A stretch of 64,000 bases of DNA, from contig JAEKKX010000021.1 of assembly GCA_019510125.1 (NCBI GenBank), forward strand, positions 18,231-82,230, written 5' to 3'. Source of the stretch: Lysobacterales bacterium (GTDB lineage: Bacteria; Pseudomonadota; Gammaproteobacteria; Xanthomonadales; Xanthomonadaceae). Made by a program: the position numbers and the translations under genes. The notes under the pieces are model-generated. The model was not told the origin of the DNA. It worked only from the letters and a program-made list of their open reading frames with translations, and did not search any database. Shown here one piece after another: positions 28,208-35,853 of this stretch (positions are counted from its first letter, which is position 1; the number at the start of each line of letters is the position of its first letter).

Positions 28208-30544
28208 ATGACCCAGATGCTTCCCCTCCTGATCGAACTCGGCACCGAGGAACTGCCGGTCAAGGCGCTGCCGGGACTGGCGCAGGCGCTGTTCGACGGC
28301 GTCGTCGACGGCCTCGCCAAGCGCGGCGTCGGCTTCGACCGCGAAGGCGCGAAGCCGCTGTACACGCCGCGCCGGCTCGCGGTGCTGCTGCCGGGCGTCG
28401 CCGTCGAGCAGCCCGAGCAGCACGCCGAAGTGCTGGGCCCGTACCTCAACATCGCGCTCGACGCCGAAGGCCGGCCGACCAAGGCGCTGGAAGGCTTCGC
28501 CGCCAAGGCCGGGGTCGACTGGACCGCGCTGGAGAAGACCCGCGACCAGAAGGGCGAGCGCTTCGTCCTGCGCAGCGTGAAGCCCGGCGCGAAGACCGCC
28601 GCGCTGCTGCCGGAGATCCTGCGCGAGGCGCTGGCCGGCATGCCGATCCCCAAGCCCATGCGCTGGGGCGAGCGCGACGTCGGCTTCGCGCGTCCGGTGC
28701 ACTGGCTGGTGCTGCTGCTCGGCGATCAGGTGGTCGAAGGCGAGGTGTTCGGGCTGAAAGCCGACCGCATGAGCCGCGGCCATCGCTTCGAGTCCCCGAA
28801 GCCGGTGTGGATCGCCGCGCCCGGCGACTACGTCGACGCCCTGCGCGCGGCGAAGGTGCTGGTGGACGCCGACGAGCGCCGCGCCCGCGTCGTCGCCGAG
28901 GTCAACGCCGCCGCCGCGAAGGCCGGCGGCACGCCGCGCATCACCGACGACAACCTCGAACAGGTGCAGTGCCTGGTCGAATGGCCGAAGGCCGTGCTGT
29001 GCGCGTTCGAGCGCGAGTTCCTGGCGGTCCCGCAGGAAGCGCTGATCGCGACCATGGAAGCCAACCAGAAGTTCTTCCCGGTGCTCGACGGCGCCGGGAA
29101 GCTGACCGAGCACTTCATCGGCATCGCCAACATCGAATCGAAGGACGAAAGCGAAGTCCGCAAGGGCTACGAACGCGTGATCCGCCCGCGCTTCGCCGAC
29201 GCCAAGTTCTTCTTCGACGAAGACCTGAAGCAGGGCCTCGCGTCGATGAACGACGGCCTGAAGACGGTGACGTACCAGGCCAAGCTGGGCACCGTCGCCG
29301 ACAAGGTCGCGCGCGTCGCCGCCCTCGCGGAACGCATCGCCGCCGAAGTCGGCGTCGACCCGAAGCTCGCGAAGCGTGCCGCTGAGCTCGCCAAGGCCGA
29401 CCTGCAGTCGCGCATGGTCAACGAATTCCCGGAGCTGCAGGGGATCGCGGGGCGGTATTACGCCATGCACGATGCGTCCCTGAGCGATCTGTCCGCCGAC
29501 GAGCGCAAGCAGCTCGCCGACGCCATCGACGAAGCCTACATGCCGCGCTTCGCCGGCGACGACATCGCGCCGAGCAAGCTGGGGCAGGTACTGGCGATCG
29601 CCGAGCGGCTGGATACGTTGGCGGGCGGGTTTGCGGCGGGATTGAAGCCGACGGGCAACAAGGATCCGTTCTCGCTGCGCAGGAATGCGTTGGGGTTGGC
29701 GCGGACGGTGGTCGAGGCTTCTATAGAGTTGCGCATGCTTGGCAAAGAAGTCCGCGATGGAAAGTTGAATGAAATTGACCCCGGAGCAATTTTCTCCGCG
29801 GTGATGGCAGTGGGCTTCACGCAAGCTTCTTTGAATCGTCAAGAGAAACAAAAGAATGCCGATTCGGCGATGAGTGCGGGTGTCGAACTCAAGCATCGTC
29901 TCCAGGATGGCTTTTCATCCGCGATTCCAAATTTGAAGGATGAAATCTTCGACTTCATCCTCGACCGCCTCCGCGCCTACTACGCCGACCAGGGCGTGAC
30001 GCCGCAGCAGTTCGAGGCCGTCGCCGCACTGATGCGCCCGGTCGCGGCTCACGTCGCTCCTACGAAGGGCGGGGGCGAGGGCGATGCTGTCGTAGGAGCG
30101 ACGTCAGTCGCGACCCCGTCCCCGCAAACCGCCGGCTCCCTCCTCGACTTCGACCGCCGCCTGCGCGCCATCGGCGAATTCGTGAAGCTGCCGGAAGCCG
30201 AGGCGCTGGCCGCCGCGAACAAGCGCATCCGCAACATCCTGAAGAAGGCCGACATTGCGATCCCCGCCTCGGTCGATCCCGCGCTGTTCGTCGAGGACGC
30301 CGAGCGCGCGCTGCACGCCGTGGTCGCGCAGGCCATCGCCGACACCGATCCGTTGCTCGCGAATCGCGACTACGTTGCCGTGCTGGGTCGCCTCGCGCGG
30401 CTGCGCCCGGAGGTCGACACCTTCTTCGACAAGGTCATGGTCAACGCCGACGATCCGGCCGTGCGCGCCAACCGCCTCGCGCTGCTGCAGCGCCTCGCCG
30501 ACCGCCTCGGCAGCGTCGCCGCGATCGAGCACCTCTCGGCCTGA
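28208..30544 (+). CDS. glyS: Glycyl-tRNA synthetase beta subunit with two in-frame insertions
   Basis: The tRNA-binding beta subunit partner of GlyQ. The N-terminus [32 protein letters not shown], and the C-terminal [16 protein letters not shown] match GlyS. At 778 residues it is about 75-90 longer than usual (E. coli 689). The excess maps to two places. About residues 504-581 are encoded by AT-richer DNA, and about 611-636 are encoded by a REP palindrome. The reading frame stays open through both, and the flanking conserved blocks ([38 protein letters not shown]) are intact, so the protein is probably functional. I compared with my memory of the E. coli sequence, not a computed alignment. 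Confidence 0.95.
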   Translation: MTQMLPLLIELGTEELPVKALPGLAQALFDGVVDGLAKRGVGFDREGAKPLYTPRRLAVLLPGVAVEQPEQHAEVLGPYLNIALDAEGRPTKALEGFAAKAGVDWTALEKTRDQKGERFVLRSVKPGAKTAALLPEILREALAGMPIPKPMRWGERDVGFARPVHWLVLLLGDQVVEGEVFGLKADRMSRGHRFESPKPVWIAAPGDYVDALRAAKVLVDADERRARVVAEVNAAAAKAGGTPRITDDNLEQVQCLVEWPKAVLCAFEREFLAVPQEALIATMEANQKFFPVLDGAGKLTEHFIGIANIESKDESEVRKGYERVIRPRFADAKFFFDEDLKQGLASMNDGLKTVTYQAKLGTVADKVARVAALAERIAAEVGVDPKLAKRAAELAKADLQSRMVNEFPELQGIAGRYYAMHDASLSDLSADERKQLADAIDEAYMPRFAGDDIAPSKLGQVLAIAERLDTLAGGFAAGLKPTGNKDPFSLRRNALGLARTVVEASIELRMLGKEVRDGKLNEIDPGAIFSAVMAVGFTQASLNRQEKQKNADSAMSAGVELKHRLQDGFSSAIPNLKDEIFDFILDRLRAYYADQGVTPQQFEAVAALMRPVAAHVAPTKGGGEGDAVVGATSVATPSPQTAGSLLDFDRRLRAIGEFVKLPEAEALAAANKRIRNILKKADIAIPASVDPALFVEDAERALHAVVAQAIADTDPLLANRDYVAVLGRLARLRPEVDTFFDKVMVNADDPAVRANRLALLQRLADRLGSVAAIEHLSA
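29716..29950 (+). other. Compositionally atypical segment inside glyS
   Basis: By hand count 29721-29940 is 49% GC, against about 70% around it, with rare-looking codons (ATA, TTA-like, AAA, TTG). It encodes about 46 residues more than the corresponding E. coli GlyS interval, between LGLARTVVE and [16 protein letters not shown]. The sequence is lysine/serine-rich and helical. Its origin is unknown. Confidence 0.75.
30040..30115 (+). repeat. REP palindrome embedded in the glyS coding sequence
   Basis: A 26-nt arm (30040-30065) and its near-perfect inverse (30090-30115, two mismatches) contain the common gtaggagcgacgt REP core. The arms are separated by a Gly-rich-coding loop. The element is read through in frame, encoding roughly [11 protein letters not shown] ... 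[11 protein letters not shown]. Xanthomonad and pseudomonad REPs of this core normally lie between genes. Confidence 0.85.
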
Positions 30545-30636
30545 CCCGCCGCGCCACTCACCCGCCCTGCCGGGCACCCTCTCCCCGCTTGCGGGGAGAG
30601 GGATAGGGTCCGCCAAACGCCGTGGGCGACGGCCTG

Positions 30637-31224
30637 CCCCCCTCTCCCCAACCCCTCTCCCGCGAGGGGAGAGGGGCTCGACGCCGCGTCGTCCCGGACC
30701 TCGCGACTTCTTCCTCCTGAGCCGCGTCGTGGGTGGCCCCGCGCTTTCCTTCTCCCCGCTCGCGGGGAGAAGGTACCCGAAGGGCGGATGAGGGGCGATG
30801 CGCGGCCGGCGCATGGGCCGCCGGCCCCCTCTCCCCAACCCCTCTCCCGCAAGGGGAGAGGGGCTCGACGCCTGCGTCGTCCCGGACCTCGCGACTTCTT
30901 CCTCCTCATCCGCGTCGTGAATGACCCCGCGCTTTCCTTCTCCCCGCCAGCGGGGAGAAGGTGCCCGAAGGGCGGATGAGGGGCGATGCGCGGCAGATGC
31001 ATGGGCCGCCGGCCCCCTCTCCCCAACCCCTCTCCCGCAAGGGGAGAGGGGCTCGACGCCGCGTCGTCCCGGGCCTCGCGGCTTCTCTCTCCATCATCCG
31101 CGTCTTGAATGACCCCGCGCTTTCCTTCTCCCCGCTCGCGGGGAGAAGGTGCCCGAAGGGCGGATGAGGGGCGATGCGCGGCAGGCACATGGGCCACCGG
31201 CCCCTCTCCCCAACCCCTCTCCCG
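30637..31224. repeat. Tandem array of ~187-bp palindromic repeat units
   Basis: The motif cctctccccaacccctctcc recurs at about 30641, 30828, 31016 and 31203, giving a 187-188-bp period over three full units and a partial fourth. Each unit carries two palindromes (ctctcccgcgaggggagag-type and ccttctccccgctcgcggggagaagg-type) and the gcccgaagggcgg module seen singly at 28142-28183. A further half unit lies at 30571-30602. No real gene is present between glyS and 31297; the short open frames here are repeats of each other. Confidence 0.92.
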
Positions 31225-31275
31225 CGGCGAGGAGAGAGCTCGAGGGCGCACACCATACGATTGGGCCGAAAGCAA

Positions 31276-31298
31276 ATAACGAGGCATAATATCGTTAT
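31276..31298 (+). promoter_or_regulatory. Promoter/operator overlapping the aminotransferase start (leaderless transcript likely)
   Basis: An exact inverted repeat ATAACGA-N9-TCGTTAT covers a CATAAT -10-like box (31285-31290), with TTGGGC (31261-31266) 18 nt upstream as -35. A transcription start 7 nt past the -10 would fall on the A of the ATG at 31297, so the message would be leaderless. No Shine-Dalgarno sits at proper spacing. A repressor bound to the dyad would block the promoter. Confidence 0.5.
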
Positions 31299-32817
31299 GT
31301 CCGCCGCCGCTCCCCTCCGCGCCGCCCGTCCGGCCGGCAGCCTCGAAGCCTGGTTCGCGCCGTTCCGGGCGCAGGTGATCGGCCACGATCTGCACGATCC
31401 GCGGGTGCAGGGCGCCGGGCGGGTGGTCTACGCCGACTGGACCGCCAGCGGTCGCCTGTACCGGCCGATCGAGGACTACATCGCCGACGTCCTCGGGCCC
31501 TACGTCGCCAACACCCACACCGAGACCACGCTCACCGGCACCCGGATGACCCACGCCTACCACCAGGCGCAGGCGATCATCAAACGCCACTGCAACGCCG
31601 GCCCGAAGGACGTGCTGATCGCGCAGGGCTCGGGCATGACCGGCGTGGTCAACAAGTTCCAGCGCATCCTCGGCCTGCGCGTGCCCGAGCACGTCGCCGA
31701 CCGCGTGGCGATCCGCGACGAGGAGAAGCCGCTGGTGGTGCTCACCCACATGGAGCACCACTCCAACCAGACCAGTTGGGAGGAATGCGCGGTCCACGTC
31801 GAGATCCTGCCGCGCGCGGCCTGCGGCCGCCCGGACGTCGATGCGCTGCCGGGCATCCTGCGCCGCCACGCGCACCGGCCGCTGAAGATCGGCGCGTTCT
31901 CCGCCTGCTCCAACGTCACCGGCATCGTCACCCCGTACCACGAGATGGCGGCGATCATGCACGCCCACGGCGGCCTGTGCTTCGTCGATTTCGCGGCGTC
32001 GGCGCCGTACGTCGACATCGACATGCATCCGGCCGATCCCGCGCAGGCGCTGGACGCGGTGTACTTCTCGCCGCACAAGTTCCTCGGCGGCCCGGGGTCG
32101 AGCGGCGTGCTGCTGTTCGACGCCTCGCTGTACCGGCTGAAGGTGCCCGACGCGCCCGGCGGCGGCACCGTGGCCTGGACCAACCCGTGGGGCGGCCACC
32201 GTTTCGTCGACGGCATCGAGGCGCGCGAGGACGGCGGCACGCCGGGCTTCCTGCAGACCATCCGCGCGGCGCTGGCGATCCAGGTGAAGGACGCCATGGG
32301 CGTCGCCAACATCGAAGCCCGCGAGCGCGAACTGCGCGAGCTGTTCCTGGCCGAGCTGCGCAAGGAGCCGGGCATCCAGTTGCTGGAACCGGAGCAGTGC
32401 GACCGTCTGTGCATCTTCTCGTTCTATTCGCTGGAGAAGCACCACAACCTGATCGTGCGCCTGCTCAACGACCGTTTCGGCGTGCAGGTGCGCGGCGGCT
32501 GTTCGTGCGCCGGCACCTACGGCCACATCCTGCTGAACGTGGACGAGGACACCTCGCACCGCATCACCTGCCAGATCGACGCCGGCGACCTCAGCGCCAA
32601 GCCCGGCTGGGTGCGGGTGTCGCTGCATCCGACCATGACCGACGAGGAAACGGTCTACGTCGCCCGCGCCATCCGCGAGGTGATGCGCCACTACGACGAC
32701 TGGAAGCACGACTACGCGTTCGATCCGGCCTCGGGCGAGTTCCATCCGCGCGCCGGGGTGCCGGCGCAGCCCGGGCTCGAGACGTTCGTCGCACTCCCCG
32801 CAACCGGCGGGCGCTGA
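31297..32817 (+). CDS. Class V aminotransferase / cysteine-desulfurase-like PLP enzyme
   Basis: A 506-residue PLP-dependent enzyme of aminotransferase class V. The cofactor Lys is in YFSPHKFLGGPGSSG (Lys near 261). The PLP-ring Asp is in FVDFAASAPYVDIDM, and LTHMEHHSNQTSWEE and CSNVTGIVTP match the isopenicillin-N-epimerase/NifS-SufS fold. A Cys-rich GGCSCAGTYGH lies late in the protein, near where cysteine desulfurases keep their nucleophile, but the loop is not the SufS type, so the activity is uncertain. The ATG is the first after a dyad that overlaps it. It is probably monocistronic. Confidence 0.88.
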   Translation: MSAAAPLRAARPAGSLEAWFAPFRAQVIGHDLHDPRVQGAGRVVYADWTASGRLYRPIEDYIADVLGPYVANTHTETTLTGTRMTHAYHQAQAIIKRHCNAGPKDVLIAQGSGMTGVVNKFQRILGLRVPEHVADRVAIRDEEKPLVVLTHMEHHSNQTSWEECAVHVEILPRAACGRPDVDALPGILRRHAHRPLKIGAFSACSNVTGIVTPYHEMAAIMHAHGGLCFVDFAASAPYVDIDMHPADPAQALDAVYFSPHKFLGGPGSSGVLLFDASLYRLKVPDAPGGGTVAWTNPWGGHRFVDGIEAREDGGTPGFLQTIRAALAIQVKDAMGVANIEARERELRELFLAELRKEPGIQLLEPEQCDRLCIFSFYSLEKHHNLIVRLLNDRFGVQVRGGCSCAGTYGHILLNVDEDTSHRITCQIDAGDLSAKPGWVRVSLHPTMTDEETVYVARAIREVMRHYDDWKHDYAFDPASGEFHPRAGVPAQPGLETFVALPATGGR

Positions 32818-32901
32818 ACCGGGTTCTGCAATCGCAGTCACGGCAAACCGTCATGCGCGCTGCCTAGAGTGCGCGCATCCCCGACGCGCTCCTCCCCCGC
32901 C

Positions 32902-33348
32902 ATGCGCCGATTTTCCCCGCTCCGTGCCTGCGCCGCGCTCGCGGCCGTCCTGTCCTGTCCCGCGTTTGCCGGCGACGACGGCCCCTGGGCCGAGGTCCGG
33001 GTCGGCGGCCAGTCCGACGAAGGGCAGGCGCAGTACGACGTGATGCTGGTGGCGATCGACGGCTCGATGGATTTCGACGATCGCGCCCTGTACCGACTGG
33101 CGCCGGGCATGCACGGGCTGCGGCTGGCGAGTTTCAAGCGCGGCAGGAGCGGCGAAATGACCGCGCAGACGCTGTCGCTCGAACTGCAGCCGTGCATGCG
33201 CTACGCCCTCGCCGCCGACCATGCCCATCCCGAGCCCAATCGCAGTTGGCAGCCGCGGGTGGCGGCGTCCGAGCCGATCAAGGGCTGCATGAAGAAATAC
33301 GGCGACCGCCTGCAGGGCGCCGCGCCGGTCGCCAGCGCCGGGCCCTGA
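32902..33348 (+). CDS. Exported hypothetical protein
   Basis: A 148-residue protein with a clear signal peptide (MRRFSPLRACAALAAVLSCPAFAG). The mature part is beta-rich: WAEVRVGGQSDEGQAQYDVMLVAIDGSM, then PGMHGLRLASFKRG and ELQPCMRYALAADH. The pattern of a lipid- or metabolite-linked surface value plus CMRY resembles small xanthomonad periplasmic proteins of unknown role. I do not recognise a named family. The start at 32902 is preferred over 32869 because only it opens the signal peptide correctly. Confidence 0.75.
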   Translation: MRRFSPLRACAALAAVLSCPAFAGDDGPWAEVRVGGQSDEGQAQYDVMLVAIDGSMDFDDRALYRLAPGMHGLRLASFKRGRSGEMTAQTLSLELQPCMRYALAADHAHPEPNRSWQPRVAASEPIKGCMKKYGDRLQGAAPVASAGP

Positions 33349-33452
33349 CCCGCCGTTCCCGCGGCGGCGCCGGTCGTTCGCCGCGCCGGCGGCGATCGCC
33401 CCGGCGGTGACCCGCGTCTCACCGGTTCAGGCCGGCCCCCGCCAGACTGCAG

Positions 33453-33476
33453 GGGCTCCGCAACGACGCGGAGCCC
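33453..33476 (+). terminator. Hairpin between two exported-protein genes
   Basis: A perfect 9-bp stem (gggctccgc / gcggagccc) with a 6-nt loop lies about 100 nt after one exported-protein gene and 70 nt before the next. There is no T tract, so termination strength is uncertain. Confidence 0.4.
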
Positions 33477-33545
33477 GGCACGCCCGCGCGCGACACGCGT
33501 CCGCGACCGGGCCGCTGCCGGCCACGACACGCAAGGAGATCTCCC

Positions 33546-33905
33546 ATGCAGCGCATCGCCCTCGCCATCGCCGTTCTCGCGGCCGCCGCCCTCGCCCCGC
33601 ACGCCGCGCGCGCGCAGTCCGCCCCGGTGACCCTCGACTGCAGCCTGGCCAGCAATTTCTGCGCGGTCTCGGTGGACAGTCCGTCCTCGCCGACCCCGCT
33701 GAAGATCTGGTGGAGCTTCGACACCAGCGGCACCGACGCGATCTTCCCCCGCGACTGTACCCACCAGGAGACCTGCAGCTTCTGGTGCCCGCGCTACGAG
33801 GGCGCGATCGCCGCCTCGGTCCAGGTCCGCGACGCCGCCAACGTCCTGATCGGCAGCGCCTCCGCCCAGGCGGTCTGCACCCAGCAGGACATCGTGCTGC
33901 CCTGA
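33546..33905 (+). CDS. Small secreted cysteine-containing protein
   Basis: A 119-residue protein with a signal peptide (IALAIAVLAAAALAPHAARAQ). The mature part has six cysteines (LDCSLASNFCAV, RDCTHQETCSFWCP, AVCTQQ) that could form disulfides, and a beta-sandwich-like pattern. A ribosome site (AAGGAG, 7 nt spacing) precedes the ATG. No family is recognised. It sits upstream of tamA without evident coupling. Confidence 0.75.
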   Translation: MQRIALAIAVLAAAALAPHAARAQSAPVTLDCSLASNFCAVSVDSPSSPTPLKIWWSFDTSGTDAIFPRDCTHQETCSFWCPRYEGAIAASVQVRDAANVLIGSASAQAVCTQQDIVLP

Positions 33906-34038
33906 CACCGGGCTGCCGTGAGCAGCGCCCGCAGCGCCGCGGTCGGGCGGAACGCCGCCCGGCCGCGGCCCCGTTCGCAAGATGAACGATCGACGTCGCG
34001 AGCGATGGACCACCGCGGGCCGCAGGTATCCTGTCGCG

Positions 34039-35850
34039 ATGCCGAACGCCTTCCGACCCGCCCTCGCCGCCCCGCTCCTGTTGTGCTGCGGCGTCGCGCA
34101 GGCGGCGACGGTGGGCAAGGTCGAGATCGTCGGCCTCGACGAAGCGATGACCGCCAACGTCCGCGCCGCGCTGTCGCTGGACGACGCGCGCGGCAAACCG
34201 CTCTCGGACGCGCGCCTGGCCTACCTGCTGCGGGTCGCCGAGGACGAGGCCCGCGAGGCGCTGGAACCGTTCGGCCGCTACACCCCCGACATCGCCGTCT
34301 CGACCGTGCCCGCCGCGATCGACGGCCTCGCCGCGGCCGCGCCGGTGGACGTGCGCATCGCGATCGCGCCGGGCGAACCGGTGCGGGTGCGCAGCGAGCA
34401 CGTGGCGATCGAGGGCGAAGGCGCCGACGACCGCTACCTGAAGCAGGAGCTGGACGCGTTCGCGCCCAGGGTCGGCGACGTGTTCGACCACGCGCTGTAC
34501 GAAAAGAGCAAGGCCTTCATCACCCGGCGCCTGGCCGAGCGCGGCTATTTCGACGCCGATTTCGTCGCGCGGCGGGTCGAGGTGACCCGCGCCGAGCGCG
34601 CCGCGGACATTGATCTGCGCTGGAACAGCGGCGGCCGCTACGCGATGGGCGAGATCGTCTTCGACCAGGGGACGAAGCCGGCGGTGCGCGAGTCGCTGCT
34701 GCGCGAGTTCGTCTACTGGAAACAGGGCGACTACTATCACCAGGGCCGACTCGATCGCCTGCGCAAATCGCTGGACGGGCTCGACTACTTCAGCCGCATC
34801 GACATCGAGCCCCGGCCCGAGGACGCGGTCGGCGGCGAAGTGCCGGTGACCGTGCGGCTGACGCCCGCGAAGCGCAGCATCTACAGCCTCGGCGCCAGCT
34901 ACGGCACCGAGAGCGGGGCGGGCGTGTCGATGGGCGTCGAGCGCCGCTACCTCAATTCGCGCGGGCACAAGGCGCTGGCGCAGCTCGACTACGCCGAGAA
35001 GCGCAAGACCCTGACCCTGCAGTACCGCGTCCCGGCGTTCGCCTGGCGCGACGGCTGGTACACCGGCAGCCTGCAGTTCGCCGACGAGCAGACCGACTAC
35101 ATCGATTCGCGCCGCAGCGAACTGGTGTTCAGCCGCAACGGCCAGTACAACCGCAACCTCAACCTGATCGCCTCGGCGCACGTGCTGCGCGAACGCTGGG
35201 CCTATCCGGCGCTGGCCGACGACGGCGGCGGCGCGCTGGCGCCGGTGCAGTACCGCTACGCCACCTTCACCTTCCCCGCGCTGGTCGCCGAATACGTCGA
35301 CGTCGACGACCGCATCGCGCCGCGGCGCGGCTACGGCGGCGCGCTCACCGTGCGCGGCGGGGTCGAGGGCGCGGGCTCGGACGCCAACTTCCTGCAGCTC
35401 CACCTGCGCGCCTCGTGGTACCGCGGCCTCGGCCCGCGCGACCGCCTGATCGTGCGCGGCGAACTGGGCCACACCTTCACCAACGCGCTGGTCGACATCC
35501 CGCCGAGCCTGCGCTTCTACGCCGGCGGCGACCGCAGCGTGCGCGGCTACGGCTATCGCGAGATCGGTCCGCGCATCGAGACCGACCGCGGCCTGTACTC
35601 GGTGGGCGCGAAGAACGTGGTGGTGGCGAGCGCCGAGTACGAGCGCTACTTCACGCCGACCTGGGGCGCGGCCGCCTTCCTCGATGTCGGCGACGCGTTC
35701 GACGGCGGCTTCGACCGCCTGCGGCGCGGCGTCGGCGTCGGCGTGCGCTGGAAATCGCCGGTCGGGCCGCTGCGGATCGACATCGGCCACGGGCTCGACG
35801 ATCCGGACGCGCGTTTCACCCTGCACCTCAACCTCGGCGCGGATCTCTGA
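34039..35850 (+). CDS. tamA: Translocation and assembly module subunit TamA
   Basis: A 603-residue outer-membrane protein of the Omp85 superfamily. It has a signal peptide (PALAAPLLLCCGVAQA), then POTRA-like domains (VGKVEIVGLDEAM at the start). A 16-strand barrel domain follows, with the Omp85 motif FYAGGDRSVRGYGYREIGP near residue 495 and a terminal strand ending in NLGADL. TamA pairs with TamB in moving lipids and autotransporters across the envelope. The start gives a proper signal peptide; an upstream in-frame ATG does not. The stop is 3 nt before the tamB start. Confidence 0.95.
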   Translation: MPNAFRPALAAPLLLCCGVAQAATVGKVEIVGLDEAMTANVRAALSLDDARGKPLSDARLAYLLRVAEDEAREALEPFGRYTPDIAVSTVPAAIDGLAAAAPVDVRIAIAPGEPVRVRSEHVAIEGEGADDRYLKQELDAFAPRVGDVFDHALYEKSKAFITRRLAERGYFDADFVARRVEVTRAERAADIDLRWNSGGRYAMGEIVFDQGTKPAVRESLLREFVYWKQGDYYHQGRLDRLRKSLDGLDYFSRIDIEPRPEDAVGGEVPVTVRLTPAKRSIYSLGASYGTESGAGVSMGVERRYLNSRGHKALAQLDYAEKRKTLTLQYRVPAFAWRDGWYTGSLQFADEQTDYIDSRRSELVFSRNGQYNRNLNLIASAHVLRERWAYPALADDGGGALAPVQYRYATFTFPALVAEYVDVDDRIAPRRGYGGALTVRGGVEGAGSDANFLQLHLRASWYRGLGPRDRLIVRGELGHTFTNALVDIPPSLRFYAGGDRSVRGYGYREIGPRIETDRGLYSVGAKNVVVASAEYERYFTPTWGAAAFLDVGDAFDGGFDRLRRGVGVGVRWKSPVGPLRIDIGHGLDDPDARFTLHLNLGADL

Positions 35851-35853
35851 GCG

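Noticed and set aside
28035..28211. A 58-codon frame between GST and glyS with ATGA overlaps at both ends
   Set aside because: Its second half is the REP-like module and the first half is Arg/Ala-rich with no motif. The overlaps are likely chance.
30637..31224. Repeat array considered as a possible CRISPR
   Set aside because: Units are ~187 bp and contiguous with internal palindromes; there are no short repeats with unique spacers and no cas genes nearby.
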